The notes under the pieces are model-generated. The model was not told the DNA's origin and searched no databases. It worked only from the letters and a program-made list of their open reading frames with translations. From JASHVB01 sp963780805 (GTDB lineage: Bacteria; Pseudomonadota; Alphaproteobacteria; Acetobacterales; Acetobacteraceae): a DNA stretch of 64,000 nucleotides. A program made the position numbers and the translations under genes. Positions 17,613 to 26,978 of the stretch are shown here, one piece after another. Position 1 is the first letter of the stretch; each line of letters begins with the position of its first letter. Location: positions 310,001 through 374,000 of the forward strand of contig CAWADP010000009.1 of the NCBI GenBank assembly GCA_963780805.1, in the 5' to 3' direction.

Positions 17613-20321
17613 ATGGAGACCGGCTTGACCAGGCGATCGGGATCGATTTCACGCACTCGGGGGCTGGTACGGGCCGTCATCGCGGTGATGGTCGGCTTGC
17701 TCATTGCCGCCGCGCTTGGGATCTGGGAACTCCGGCAAGGCGCCGTCGCGGACACCGAAGCCGACAATCATCGGCTTGGCGTCGTGCTCGCGGAGCAAAC
17801 CGCGCGCACGTTCCAAGCCGTCGATCTGGTACTTCAGGAGATGTCCGAGAAGATCTTTGTCGGCGGGGTCGACAACAGCGCGGCGCTGCACGCCATTTTT
17901 GGCAGCCGTGAGTTCCAGGAAGACCTTGCGAAGTCACCTCCATGACCTGCCGCAAATCGAGGCATTCGCCATCGTCGAACTCGACCGGGCATCTGGTCAA
18001 TGAGACCCGGGAATGGCCTGTGCCCGGCTACTCTCTTGCGGACCAGCCGTATTTTCATTACCTGGCCGGCACGCCGCGTTCCGGTCCCTATATCTCGGAA
18101 CCGGGCGTCAGTCGATCTACCAGCGCGCCGACCGTCTTCCTCGCACGTCGATTGACATACACCGATGGAACCTTCCTCGGCGTTGTCGTCGCGCCAATCC
18201 GGCTTGACTATTTCCGCGAGTTTCTCGCGAACACCGGGTTCAGTGATGGCACAAGCGTCAGCATCTTGCGCAGCGACGGCGTAGTACCTCGTGCATTTCC
18301 CGATGACGGGCACCGCCGCGAGCACGCGCATCGCTCCGCGGTCCCGTTGGTATGACGCGGTAGCCGCGGGTGGTGGACAGTACCTCTCGGCCAATGCATC
18401 TGGCCATGCCCCCGGTAGTTATGTGTCCGTTCATCCACTCGTCATTTATCCCATCGTGGTCGATGTCATCCGCACGGAAGCCGCTGTGCTCGAGCGCTGG
18501 TGGCACCAGGCGATCGCGATCAGTCTCAGCGCCCTGTCCGCCGCGATTTGCCTGACGCTGTTGCTGCGGGCGCTGAGCCGCCAGATCACACTTATCCAGC
18601 TAAGCGAGGCACGTTTCGCGGCACAGTCGGCGTTGCTCGAGACCACGCTGGAACAAATGAACCAAGGCGTCATCATGGCGGATGCCGACGGCATCGTCGC
18701 CGTGTGCAACCGGCGCGCGCTGGAAATTCTCGACCTGCCCGCGGAGATGATGGCCGCGCATCCACGCAGCGCGGACGTGCTGGAATTCGAGCGCCAGCGC
18801 GGCGAATTCATGCTGTCCGAGTCTACGACGCTGGATCCGGCCTTCTTGTCCACCAACCAGATCACCTACGAACGCCGCCGACCCAACGGGACGGTGGTGG
18901 AGATCCATAACGTCCCGCTTCCGGGCGGCGGCGTGCTGCGCACCTACACCGACGTGACGGTCCGTGCCACCGCAGAGCAAATGCTGGGTACCGCCGCGTC
19001 GCGCGACCCGCTCACGGGTCTCGCCAACCGAGGCGGCTTCAATATCCGGCTGGACGCGGCGGTGACCGCCGCACGCCGCGAGACCACTCAAATGGCGGTG
19101 CTTTGCCTCGACCTGGATCACTTCAAGGCAGTCAACGACACGCTCGGCCACGAGGCCGGCGACCAGTTGCTGCAAACGGTAGCGCAAAGGATGCGGGATA
19201 TCGCACGCTCGACGGATGTGGTCGGTCGGATGGGCGGTGACGAATTCGCCATCGCTCTGCCGGGCGTCGCGCGAACCGTCGCGGAGAAGGTTTCCGAACG
19301 ATTGCTCGAGGCGATGCGGCTGCCCTACGTGCTGGGTCAGGAGACCGTACGGATCGGGGTTTCGATCGGCATCGCTGCCTATCCCGCGGATGGCGCCACC
19401 GCCGAACAGTTGCTGCGCAACGCGGATACGGCGCTATACCTGGCCAAGGCCGAGGGACGCAACACGTGGCGGAACTTTACCAGCGCGGACGGTGACCGCG
19501 AGCACCAACGCGTGCAGTTTGAACAGGATTTGCGGACCGCGGTCGAGCTGCGGCACCTGGCTCTGGCCTACCAACCGATCTGCGACGCCGTCACGCGCGA
19601 GCCCAAGGCGTTCGAGGCGCTTTTGCGTTGGAATCATCCAGCTCGTGGTCCAATCGCGCCCGGCGAGTTCATTCCGGTGGCAGAGCAGTTGGGCTTGATC
19701 GTTCCGCTGGGGCGCTGGATGCTCGAGGTGGCATGTGCTGAAGCCGCCACATGGGCCAGGCCGCTGCACATTGCCGTCAACCTGTCGCCGGCGCAGTTTC
19801 ATGATCGCGATTTGCTTCAGTTCGTCCAGGACGTGCTCGCACGAACCGGACTGTCACCGGACCGGCTTGACCTTGAGGTGACCGAGCAGCTGCTACTGGA
19901 CGATACGGAGAACGTGGTCCAGACGATGCAATCGCTGCGTGCGATAGGCATCCGCATGGTGCTCGACGATTTCGGAACCGCACGCTCGAACCTGAATTAT
20001 CTCCGTGGCTTTCCGTTCAATGCGGTCAAGATAGATCGTAGTTTCCTGCGCGCTTTGAGCAGCGACCCGCAGGCGCGAGCGCTGGTGGAGGCGATCCTCG
20101 CCGTGGCGCGGGCGCTTGGTCTCGATGTGATCGGCGAAGGTGTGGAAACGCAGGAGCAGCTCGCCCTTCTCTGCCAATTGCAATGCCGTTTGGTACAGGG
20201 CTACCTGCTCGGCAGCCCCGCACCCAGCGAGGCGACGCGCGCGCTGATTCGGAATTTGACTGCGGCCGATGCAGCAGCCGGGCAGTCCACTCGTCTGGCA
20301 GTGTCCTCTGCGGGCGTCTGA
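17613..20321 (+). CDS. Membrane Cache-PAS-GGDEF-EAL cyclic-di-GMP signalling protein, broken by three +1 frameshifts
   Basis: About 900 residues after correction. A first membrane segment (VIAVMVGLLIAAALGIW) is followed by a double-Cache sensor with EQTARTFQAVDLVLQEM, the WPVPGYSLADQPYFHYL block and FLARRLTYTDGTFLGVV, a second membrane segment near 18510-18570, a PAS domain (MNQGVIMADADGIVAVCNRRAL), GGDEF with intact RMGGDEFAIAL, and EAL with FEALLRW and DDFGTARSNL. The sensor region changes frame at about 17926-17929, 17984-17988 and 18300-18312, each explained by one extra base. GGDEF and EAL are uninterrupted from 18291. It would make and/or degrade c-di-GMP in response to a periplasmic ligand. 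Confidence 0.8.
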
Positions 20322-20558
20322 CCCGTATGTTACAAAGAGGCGACCGCCGTTCGGCAAGGGTCTTGCCTCTGACTCGGCGGATACCTCACCGGGCTGGTGA
20401 TCGTTCCGGTCACGGCTTGATGGGACTCTTCTTGGGCACAAAGTGGCACGAGTTCGGGCGGTAAGGGACTGACGAGACGGCCATGAGACACCGGCCTTTT
20501 TCGGCCCGCCTCCGCTTTTTTGCCCAACACCGACGCCGCCGGCGCACCAAGCGGCATG

Positions 20559-21173
20559 CTACGCCGCCCGCAGCCGTCGCAGCCTTCCCTCCAACCGGCG
20601 CCGCAGCCGGTACGTCCAGGCGATTCCCGCCAGCCGGCGGTCGAGGAACCCCAGTGTCGCCGCGTCGTCCTCGCTGCTGTCGTGCAGCCAGAACAGGATC
20701 GTGGTGGTGTAGGCGGCGGCGAGGATCGCGCGCTTGGTGTACCAGGAGAAATCCGCCGACCGATCGCCGGCGGCGTGCCAAATCGCATCCACCGTGCGCG
20801 CGGTGGATTTCGCCGCCAGCCGGGCATGCCGGGGCAGCGCCAGCACGGCCACCGCGCGGCGGATCGCTTCCTTATACCCGCGGTTCTGCGCCAGCCGGAT
20901 CGCGATCACCGACCGCACCCGGTCCGGCAGAGCCAGTGACGCCACATGCTCGGCCGCGGCCTCCGCCATGCGGCGGTCCGCCCAGTCGCAGAACGCCTCG
21001 ATCATGTCGGTCGCGCCGCCGGGGAACAGCAGCTCGGCTTCTTCCTCGGCGACGCCGATCGCGCGCAGGCCGGAGCGCAGCGAGCGATAGGTCCAGCCGT
21101 CGAACGGCACGTTCGGCAGCATCGCCTCCAGCGCGGCGTCGCGTTCGGGGCTGCGTTCGGGGGGCGGGATCAT
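20559..21173 (-). CDS. COQ9 family ubiquinone biosynthesis protein
   Basis: A 204-residue COQ9 homologue. COQ9 binds lipid-like isoprenoids and helps COQ7 hydroxylate the ubiquinone precursor. The N-terminal HTH-like region (LEAMLPNVPFDGWTYRSLRSG) and the C-terminal SADFSWYTKRAILAAAYTTTILFWLHD are the family hallmarks. Its ATG overlaps the def stop by four bases (ATGA), so the two are co-translated. COQ9 is characteristic of Alphaproteobacteria and mitochondria, which supports the taxonomic call. Confidence 0.9.
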   Translation of the reverse strand: MIPPPERSPERDAALEAMLPNVPFDGWTYRSLRSGLRAIGVAEEEAELLFPGGATDMIEAFCDWADRRMAEAAAEHVASLALPDRVRSVIAIRLAQNRGYKEAIRRAVAVLALPRHARLAAKSTARTVDAIWHAAGDRSADFSWYTKRAILAAAYTTTILFWLHDSSEDDAATLGFLDRRLAGIAWTYRLRRRLEGRLRRLRAA

Positions 21174-21718
21174 GCGTCGCCGCCCGCCGTCGCGGCGGCG
21201 ACCCTGTTCAGTTCCTCGTTGAAGCCGAACAGCCGGAAATCGGTCATGCGCATGGTGTAGAGGATCCCGTCCAGGTGGTCGTATTCGTGCTGCACGACGC
21301 GGGCGTGGAAGCCGGAGACCTCGCGTTCCACCACGTTGCCGTCGCAGTCCACGCCGCGATAGCGCACGCGCGGGGCGCGGGGCACGCCCGCGCGCATGCC
21401 GGGGATCGACAGGCAGCCTTCCCAGCCCAGCACGCGTTCCTCGGTGAGCAGTTCCAGTTCGGGGTTGATCAGCGCGCCGCTGCCGACCGGCAGGTCGTCC
21501 GGATCGTTCTCGCGCCGGTCGCCGGGGACGCGGAACACGAAGAGCCGCAGCGGGACGTACACCTGGGGGGCGGCGAGGCCGACGCCGGGGGCGTCCTCCA
21601 TGGTCTGGATCATGTTCTGCACCAGGCGGCGGATGCCGGGGGCACCAGGGTCGGGCACCGGGTCGCAACGCCGCAGCAGCACCGGGTGGCCCATGCGGGC
21701 GATCTTGAGAAGGGCCAT
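21170..21718 (-). CDS. def: Peptide deformylase
   Basis: A 182-residue metalloenzyme that removes the N-formyl group from new proteins. All three motifs are present: GVGLAAPQ, EGCLSIPG with the metal-binding Cys, and HEYDH with the two metal-binding His and the catalytic Glu. Length is normal. Nothing upstream shares the transcript: the next gene, rpsU, is divergent. Confidence 0.95.
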   Translation of the reverse strand: MALLKIARMGHPVLLRRCDPVPDPGAPGIRRLVQNMIQTMEDAPGVGLAAPQVYVPLRLFVFRVPGDRRENDPDDLPVGSGALINPELELLTEERVLGWEGCLSIPGMRAGVPRAPRVRYRGVDCDGNVVEREVSGFHARVVQHEYDHLDGILYTMRMTDFRLFGFNEELNRVAAATAGGDA

Positions 21719-21888
21719 GCGGTCTTCGCCTTCTGGGATGGAGCGAACAGGGATGGAGCGAATTGGATTTGGCGCCAGTCAAGAGCCGTGTTATAGCCCC
21801 GACCCCCGCGCCGGGCACCCCGCCGCGGCTGTTTTTATGCGCGACCCCGATGGGCGGGGGAGGCAAACCGAAAGGAGCAGGCGGCCAA

Positions 21889-22092
21889 GTGCAAGTTCTC
21901 GTGCGTGACAACAACGTCGATCAGGCGCTGAAAGCGCTCAAGAAGAAGATGCAGCGGGAGGGAATTTTCCGCGAGATGAAGCTCCGGCGGCACTACGAGA
22001 AGCCGTCCGAACGGCGGGCGCGTGAAGCCGCGGAGGCGGTGCGCCGCGCGCGCAAGCTGGAGCGCAAGCGTTTGGAACGCGAAGGGTTCTGA
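21889..22092 (+). CDS. rpsU: 30S ribosomal protein S21
   Basis: A 67-residue basic protein beginning QVLVRDNNVDQALKALKKKM and ending in arginine/lysine-rich ERKRLEREGF, the S21 pattern. The start is GTG 21889 behind AAAGGAG. A longer frame from 21763 has no family sequence. The gene is followed by a strong hairpin at 22104-22135. Confidence 0.93.
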   Translation: MQVLVRDNNVDQALKALKKKMQREGIFREMKLRRHYEKPSERRAREAAEAVRRARKLERKRLEREGF

Positions 22093-22103
22093 CCCTTTCC
22101 GGC

Positions 22104-22135
22104 GAGGCGGGCCACCCAACCACCTGGCCCGCCTC
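22104..22135 (+). terminator. Hairpin downstream of rpsU
   Basis: GAGGCGGGCCA and TGGCCCGCCTC form a perfect 11-bp stem around a 10-base loop, 12 bases after the rpsU stop. There is no downstream T tract, so it may be a weak terminator or an mRNA 3'-end stabiliser. Confidence 0.55.
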
Positions 22136-22241
22136 GGGCGGAGTTCCGTGCCAGCCTGTTCAATAACCGGTGTGGGACTGCGGGTGTCGCTTGCTCGCGC
22201 CCCGGGCCCCGGACAGTGTCCGGACCGAAACAGGGAGGGCG

Positions 22242-23072
22242 ATGCTGATGGTCGGTGAAATGAGTAGTCCGTGGCGTGAGCGTGCGAAACGGGCGGTACC
22301 GGCGATCGTGCATATCGGCCGAGTCGGCCGCCTGCTCCGCAATCAGGTCCGTTATCCGATCGCTGCCACGATCATCGATTTGGATCGCACCGTGCTGGCC
22401 GGGCCCTTCGCCGGCATGCGCTATCCCGGCAGCGGCGTGAATGGCTACCCGGAGCTGCTTGGCACCTTCGAGCAATGCCTTACGCCGGCGGTAGAGGACA
22501 TCATCCGCGAGCCGCCGCCGGTGGTTATCGTGGTGGGCGCGGCTTGTGGCTATTACGCGCTGGGTTTTGCCAGGACGTGCCCGCAGACGCAGGTCATCGC
22601 CTATGAGATGGATCCGACGCGGGTCGATGTCATGCGCAAGTACACGCGCCTGAATCGGCTCGAGGGCCGGATAGAAGCGCGCGCTATGCGCTGTACCGCG
22701 GCGGACCTGCGGCGCGACCTGGTCGCGGAGCCGCGCTCGTTCATCTTCATGGATGTCGAGGGCAATGAGGACAATCTACTCGATCCGGATGCTGTCCCGG
22801 CACTGCGCGAGACCGAGATCATCGTCGAATTGCACGACATGTTCGTCCCTGGCGTGACGGCGCGCATCCAGCAGCGCTTCGCGATGTCGCATCAGCAGCG
22901 AATGTTCGAAGAGCAGCCTCCGGTTCGGCCGCCGATGCCAATGGCGTTCGACCGTTTTCTCAGGCCGCACTGGCAGAAGATGGCTTGGGAGGAGCGTGGG
23001 GCACGCTTTCAATGGCTGCATCTTCTGCCGCGGTCTCCCGCGATGGCCGAGCGCGGGCCGGCCGCGCAGTAG
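22242..23072 (+). CDS. FkbM family methyltransferase
   Basis: A 276-residue class I SAM-dependent methyltransferase. The SAM-binding loop is VVIVVGAACGYYALGFA, with the acidic ribose-binding residue in VIAYEMDP. FIFMDVEGNEDNLLDP and IIVELHD follow, as in FkbM-type enzymes. AGGGAGGGCG precedes ATG 22242. Substrate unknown; relatives act on sugars or lipids. It is followed by the 17-bp repeat region. Confidence 0.75.
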   Translation: MLMVGEMSSPWRERAKRAVPAIVHIGRVGRLLRNQVRYPIAATIIDLDRTVLAGPFAGMRYPGSGVNGYPELLGTFEQCLTPAVEDIIREPPPVVIVVGAACGYYALGFARTCPQTQVIAYEMDPTRVDVMRKYTRLNRLEGRIEARAMRCTAADLRRDLVAEPRSFIFMDVEGNEDNLLDPDAVPALRETEIIVELHDMFVPGVTARIQQRFAMSHQQRMFEEQPPVRPPMPMAFDRFLRPHWQKMAWEERGARFQWLHLLPRSPAMAERGPAAQ

Positions 23073-23112
23073 CAGGCCAGAGCGCGCGGGAGACCGCTTC
23101 GGCCCGGCGCGC

Positions 23113-23336
23113 CCGCTGTGACACGGGACCGCGGCGCCATTGCCGTGCACTCGATTGGATGGCCGCACCCGTGCGGGTCGCGTCATCCGCGACACCCGCG
23201 TGGCACTGCTGGCCCCCGCTGTGACACGGGACCCCGCTGTGACACGGGACCCGCTGCTGACACGGGACCCGCTGTGACACGGGACCCGCTGTGACACGGG
23301 ACCCGCTGTGACACGGGACCCGCTGTGACACGAGAG
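23113..23336. repeat. 17-bp repeat array upstream of the MocR gene
   Basis: Seven tandem copies of CCGCTGTGACACGGGAC span 23216-23336, two of them with one extra base. A lone copy lies at 23113-23129. Each unit contains the small dyad TGTGACA and flanking CCCG/CGGG. There are no spacers, so this is not a CRISPR array. The array ends about 110 bases before the MocR start. Confidence 0.85.
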
Positions 23337-23445
23337 CAGACCGGCAACCGGCGGGGAATGCACACCGACAGGCCAGATTCGAGCAGCGTGGCCGGATGAT
23401 ATTGCGCTCGCGGGGAATTGGCCTATCGTCCCCGCCACGATCGCC

Positions 23446-24876
23446 ATGCTTGCACCAGACCAAACCCGCCAACAGGCCGTGTTCGACCGGCTGCGCCAGG
23501 GCATCCTGAGCGGCTCGCTGCCGGCCGGCGCTCGGCTGCCCCCGACCCGCGCGTTGGCCACCGAGCTGGGCGTCGCGCGGCAGACCGTGGTGCTGGCCTA
23601 CGAGCGGCTGGCGGCCGAGGGCTATGTCCGCGCCCGCACCGGCAGCGGCACGTTCGTGGCGCCCGACCTGCCGGACGCCGCGCCGGCGCCCGCCGCCCCG
23701 CCCACCACCGCCGCCAGCGTGCTGTCCCGCCGCGGCGCCACGCTCGCCGCCGTGCCGGTCACCGCCGGGCTGGGCGACGCCGGCACCGGCATGTTGCTCG
23801 CCGGCGGCCTGCCCGCCCCCGATCTGTTCCCCGCCGCCGCCTGGGCGCGCTGCACCGCTCGTGTGCTGAAGGCGCTGCCGGCCGAGTGCACCGGATACCC
23901 CCCGCCGCAGGGCTTGCGCGACCTGCGCGCGCAGATCGCGGCGCATCTGGCGGCGACGCGCGGCCTGGTCGCCGATCCCGGCTGCATCGTGGTCACCGCC
24001 GGCACCCAGCAGGCGCTGCGCCTCGCCGCCGAACTGCTGCTGGACCCCGGCGATGCCGCCTGGGTCGAGGACCCGGGCTACATCGCCGGCCGAGGCGCGT
24101 TGATCTCAGCCGGCGCCGCGCTGGTGCCGGTGCCCAGCGACACCGAGGGGCTGGACGTCGCCGCCGGCATCCGCCTCGCGCCGCACGCGAGGCTGGCGCT
24201 GGTGGCGCCGTCGCACGCCACGCCGCTGGGCGGCGCGCTGCCGATCGGGCGGCGGCTGGCGCTGCTGGACTGGGCGTCCCGCGCCAACGCCTGGGTGCTG
24301 GAGGACGATTGCGATTCCGAATTCCGCTGGGAGGGCCGGCCGCTGCCGCCGCTTGCCAGCCTGGATCGGTCGGGGCGGGTGATCTACTGCGGCACGTTCA
24401 GCAAAACGCTGGCACCCGGACTGCGGCTCGGGTTCGCGGTGGTGCCGGCGCCGCTGGTGCCGGCCTTCGTCCGGCTGCGCACGCTGCTGGACCGCGGGGC
24501 CGACGCTCTGACCCAGGCGGTGCTGGCCGAGTTCATGCGGCAGGGGCTGCTGGCGCCGCACATCCGGCGGATGCGCACGGAATATGCGCACCGCCGAGGC
24601 GCGGTGCTGGCGGCCCTGGCGCGGCACGCGCCGGGGCTGGGGGTGATCCCGGCGCCGGGTGGCCTGCACATGGTGGCGCGCCTGCCGGACGGCACCGACG
24701 AGGCGGCCGCGGTGCGCGCCTGCCGGGCGCGTGGCTTGGCGGTGGTGCCGCTGCGCGCGTACTACGCCGGGCCGCCGCGCATGAGCGGGATCGTGCTGGG
24801 CTTCTCCGGCACGCCGGTGCCGCTGGCGGCGGATGCGGCGCGACGGCTGGGGGCGGCGCTGAAAAGCGTGCGGTGA
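23446..24876 (+). CDS. MocR-family transcriptional regulator (GntR HTH plus aminotransferase domain)
   Basis: A 476-residue PLP-dependent regulator. Residues 1-70 are a GntR winged helix (LPAGARLPPTRALATELGVAR, QTVVLAYERLAAEGYV). The rest is a fold-type I aminotransferase domain with the PLP-binding Lys in GTFSKTLAPGLR and DDCDSEFRW. MocR proteins sense vitamin B6 or amino compounds and bind repeated sites near their promoters. The 17-bp array just upstream is a candidate binding region (inference). The target gene is not evident. Confidence 0.88.
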   Translation: MLAPDQTRQQAVFDRLRQGILSGSLPAGARLPPTRALATELGVARQTVVLAYERLAAEGYVRARTGSGTFVAPDLPDAAPAPAAPPTTAASVLSRRGATLAAVPVTAGLGDAGTGMLLAGGLPAPDLFPAAAWARCTARVLKALPAECTGYPPPQGLRDLRAQIAAHLAATRGLVADPGCIVVTAGTQQALRLAAELLLDPGDAAWVEDPGYIAGRGALISAGAALVPVPSDTEGLDVAAGIRLAPHARLALVAPSHATPLGGALPIGRRLALLDWASRANAWVLEDDCDSEFRWEGRPLPPLASLDRSGRVIYCGTFSKTLAPGLRLGFAVVPAPLVPAFVRLRTLLDRGADALTQAVLAEFMRQGLLAPHIRRMRTEYAHRRGAVLAALARHAPGLGVIPAPGGLHMVARLPDGTDEAAAVRACRARGLAVVPLRAYYAGPPRMSGIVLGFSGTPVPLAADAARRLGAALKSVR

Positions 24877-24950
24877 AACCTGCCGGGGGGGTGTTTGCCG
24901 CAGGCCAACAGGCTGGTGCGCGTCGGAGCCATCGCCACGCCGTCACGGCT

Positions 24951-25118
24951 TCATGGATGCTTCAGGAATCTCAGGTAGAGAGCTGCGAACACCAGGACGA
25001 TCCCCACATTCAACAGCAGCCGTTCCCAGAACCGGTTTCTAAAGAACAGGAAATCCACGGCAACTATGATGGCTGCCATCAGCACGACGTAGAGGATTAC
25101 GGTTGTCTTGCTTCCCAT
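24951..25118 (-). CDS. Small two-segment membrane protein
   Basis: A 55-residue protein with two hydrophobic stretches, TTVILYVVLMAAIIVAVDFLF and LLLNVGIVLVFAALYLRF, joined by a basic turn (RNRFWER). A near-perfect GGAGGTCAAA precedes ATG 25118, which makes it a believable gene despite its size. Function unknown. Confidence 0.7.
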   Translation of the reverse strand: MGSKTTVILYVVLMAAIIVAVDFLFFRNRFWERLLLNVGIVLVFAALYLRFLKHP

Positions 25119-25417
25119 TTTGACCTCCGGTTTCCAGGATGATGTCCCGGGCCGTGGTGCCCGCGGCATGGTGTCAGCGCGGCGGGCTGATCACCCCGAT
25201 CTCCGGCCAGGGCCGGATGGGTCAGGCGGCCTCGGCGGGCAGGCTGACGCGGGGATCATCGCTCGGGGGAGCGATGCTTTCCAGGGGCAGGCCGGCGGCC
25301 GTGCCGCTGACGGTCTGGTTGTCACTGGAAGCGCACCTGCAAGCGCACCTGCGCGTGGGCAGCGTGATTGCGCCGCGACTCGGTGACTACTACGTTTTTG
25401 CCCGACGGAGGTGGCCC

Positions 25418-26009
25418 ATGACGGTGGTGGCGCGCCACATCGCGTTGTGCGCCAGCGTCGCCGGAGCCATCGCCACCGGGCGGAACCCGTCGAACTCGTA
25501 GCGGACGTCATCCGACCGCGCGTCGGCCCAGGCCAGGAAACGCTCCTTGGTCCAAACCTCCGGGTCGCGACATCGGCCGCAACATTCGCGAGACGTTGCG
25601 CGGCAGGCAGCCCGCCGGCATGGGATGCAGGCCCTACGGCCCACAACAGCCAATCGAGACCGTCGGCGGCGCGTTGCGGGAACCAGACGCGTTCATCGCT
25701 TGCTCCGAGCGACGCCCGGGATCCGTGACGATCTCGGCTCCGGTCATCGTATTCGAAGTCTTGTCGCCCGGACGGGAGAACCGGCGTCGGGATGAAGCGG
25801 ACAAGGTTGACGAATTCGAGTCGGTGCCCTCCATCCTGCGCTACGCCATCGTCGAGTCCGAGCAGCGCGGCATCCGCGTGCTGTGGCGGCAGCCTGGAGA
25901 GCGCGCGTGGCGCAGGGAAGACTTCGACAGCAAGGAGCCTCTCCAGATCCCCGAATTCGGCATCGCCCTGACCTTCGATGAGATCTACGAGGGGATCGCT
26001 TTCGACTGA
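25418..26009 (+). pseudogene. Uma2-family nuclease-like gene with its 5' segment inverted
   Basis: The C-terminal two thirds read on the plus strand from about 25570: NIRETLRGRQPAG, REPDAFIACSE, VIVFEVLSPGREN, and a normal stop at 26009. The missing N-terminus lies in the same place but on the minus strand (25567-25433): VWTKERFLAWADARSDD, VRYEFDGFRPVAMA, LAHNAMW. Both borders are palindromes (25427-25438 GTGGCGCGCCAC; 25564-25571 GTCGCGAC). Flipping between their centres joins NAMWR to DIGRNIRETLRG in frame and puts the N-terminus behind GGAGGTGGCCC-ATG (25418), off by one surplus base. Uma2 (DUF820) proteins have a PD-(D/E)XK fold. Confidence 0.65.
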
Positions 26010-26179
26010 CCCGCCTGGCCGGGCCACCGGACGGTGCCGTCAGGCCGGGGGTCGAAGGCACCGTGCCGTGCGGACTACGGCGGCCGACCGTCGGCCGCCG
26101 GTCGTGGCAGGACCGCCCCGGCCGGTCTGGTATTCTCGCCGGAGGGCATGCACATGAGAGCGAGGCCGCACGACGCAAG

Positions 26180-26257
26180 ATGACGGCCGACGAGTTCTAC
26201 GACTGGGTCAGGACCCAGACCCAAGGACGCTATGACCCAGGCGGGCGCCACCAATAG
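26180..26257 (+). pseudogene. N-terminal remnant of a second Uma2-family gene
   Basis: ATG 26180 begins MTADEFYDWVRTQTQGRYD, matching the opening of Uma2 proteins (MTADEFL.W...  RYELV). It stops after about 25 residues, and no further Uma2 sequence follows. It is a scrap in a region of gene debris. Confidence 0.5.
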
Positions 26258-26290
26258 GCATGACCGTGTCATTCGGAACGATAGGGATCG

Positions 26291-26397
26291 GTCAGGGCTA
26301 TCTGTCCGATCTGGAGAATGGCGCCGGACGGGACCTCCCGAGACAATTGCGAAGCTCGCGCAGGCATTGAACGTGCCGGTAGCATGGCTTTCGTAGG
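26291..26397 (+). pseudogene. Remnant of an XRE-family helix-turn-helix regulator
   Basis: One frame gives QGYLSDLENG, the recognition helix end of Cro/C1-type domains. The next frame gives GPPETIAKLAQALNVPVAWLS and a stop, the usual continuation. The joint lacks a base, and the N-terminal part is missing. This break is in the opposite direction to the +1 insertions elsewhere, so it looks like true decay. Confidence 0.55.
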
Positions 26398-26978
26398 GTA
26401 TGTTGAGCTTCACCAATCCGGTACCTCTGGACGGAAGTTTTGACCGGTCGCATGGTGGCGACCAGGACCATCCTGGCGTCCCGGTGAGCAACCTACCGGA
26501 CAGGAGGTTCCGAGCCAGAGCAGACATGCTACGCCGCAAGTCCGACGCCCGGTGCTGGCCGAAAGCGGAATGGCGGCATTGGAGCGTTCAAGGGCGGCAA
26601 GCGGACATTCCTTCTTGGAAACCACCGACTGGACGATCGACGACGGCCACGTCGCGTCACCCTGGATCCGAGCCCTTATGACGCTGACTTCTCTGGGCCG
26701 TCTCCATTTGCAAGCACGAACACTGCCGCCAATCGGCTGAAAATCACGTGCCAACCGAGCCATCTTATCGTCGGGAAATCCGTCACCTCTTGCGACGGTT
26801 GCGTACTTTGGCGAGATGGTTACTGGAGATGCCCGCCACCGCGCATCGTCATGCCGTATCACGATCACGCCGGACGCCTGATCGCTTGATGCGCGTGGTA
26901 TGCGCCGACATTGACGGCGTGCGACAATTCCTGTTTCTGGCATCTGTTAGCGACCCGCTGGCTGGATCGGAGCCGTCG
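26398..26978. other. Intergenic stretch with no recognised gene
   Basis: Frames are short or lack any family sequence. It separates the gene debris from the DUF1254 gene. Confidence 0.4.

Noticed and set aside
23216..23336. 17-bp array as a CRISPR array
   Set aside because: Units are directly adjacent with no spacers and no cas genes are nearby.
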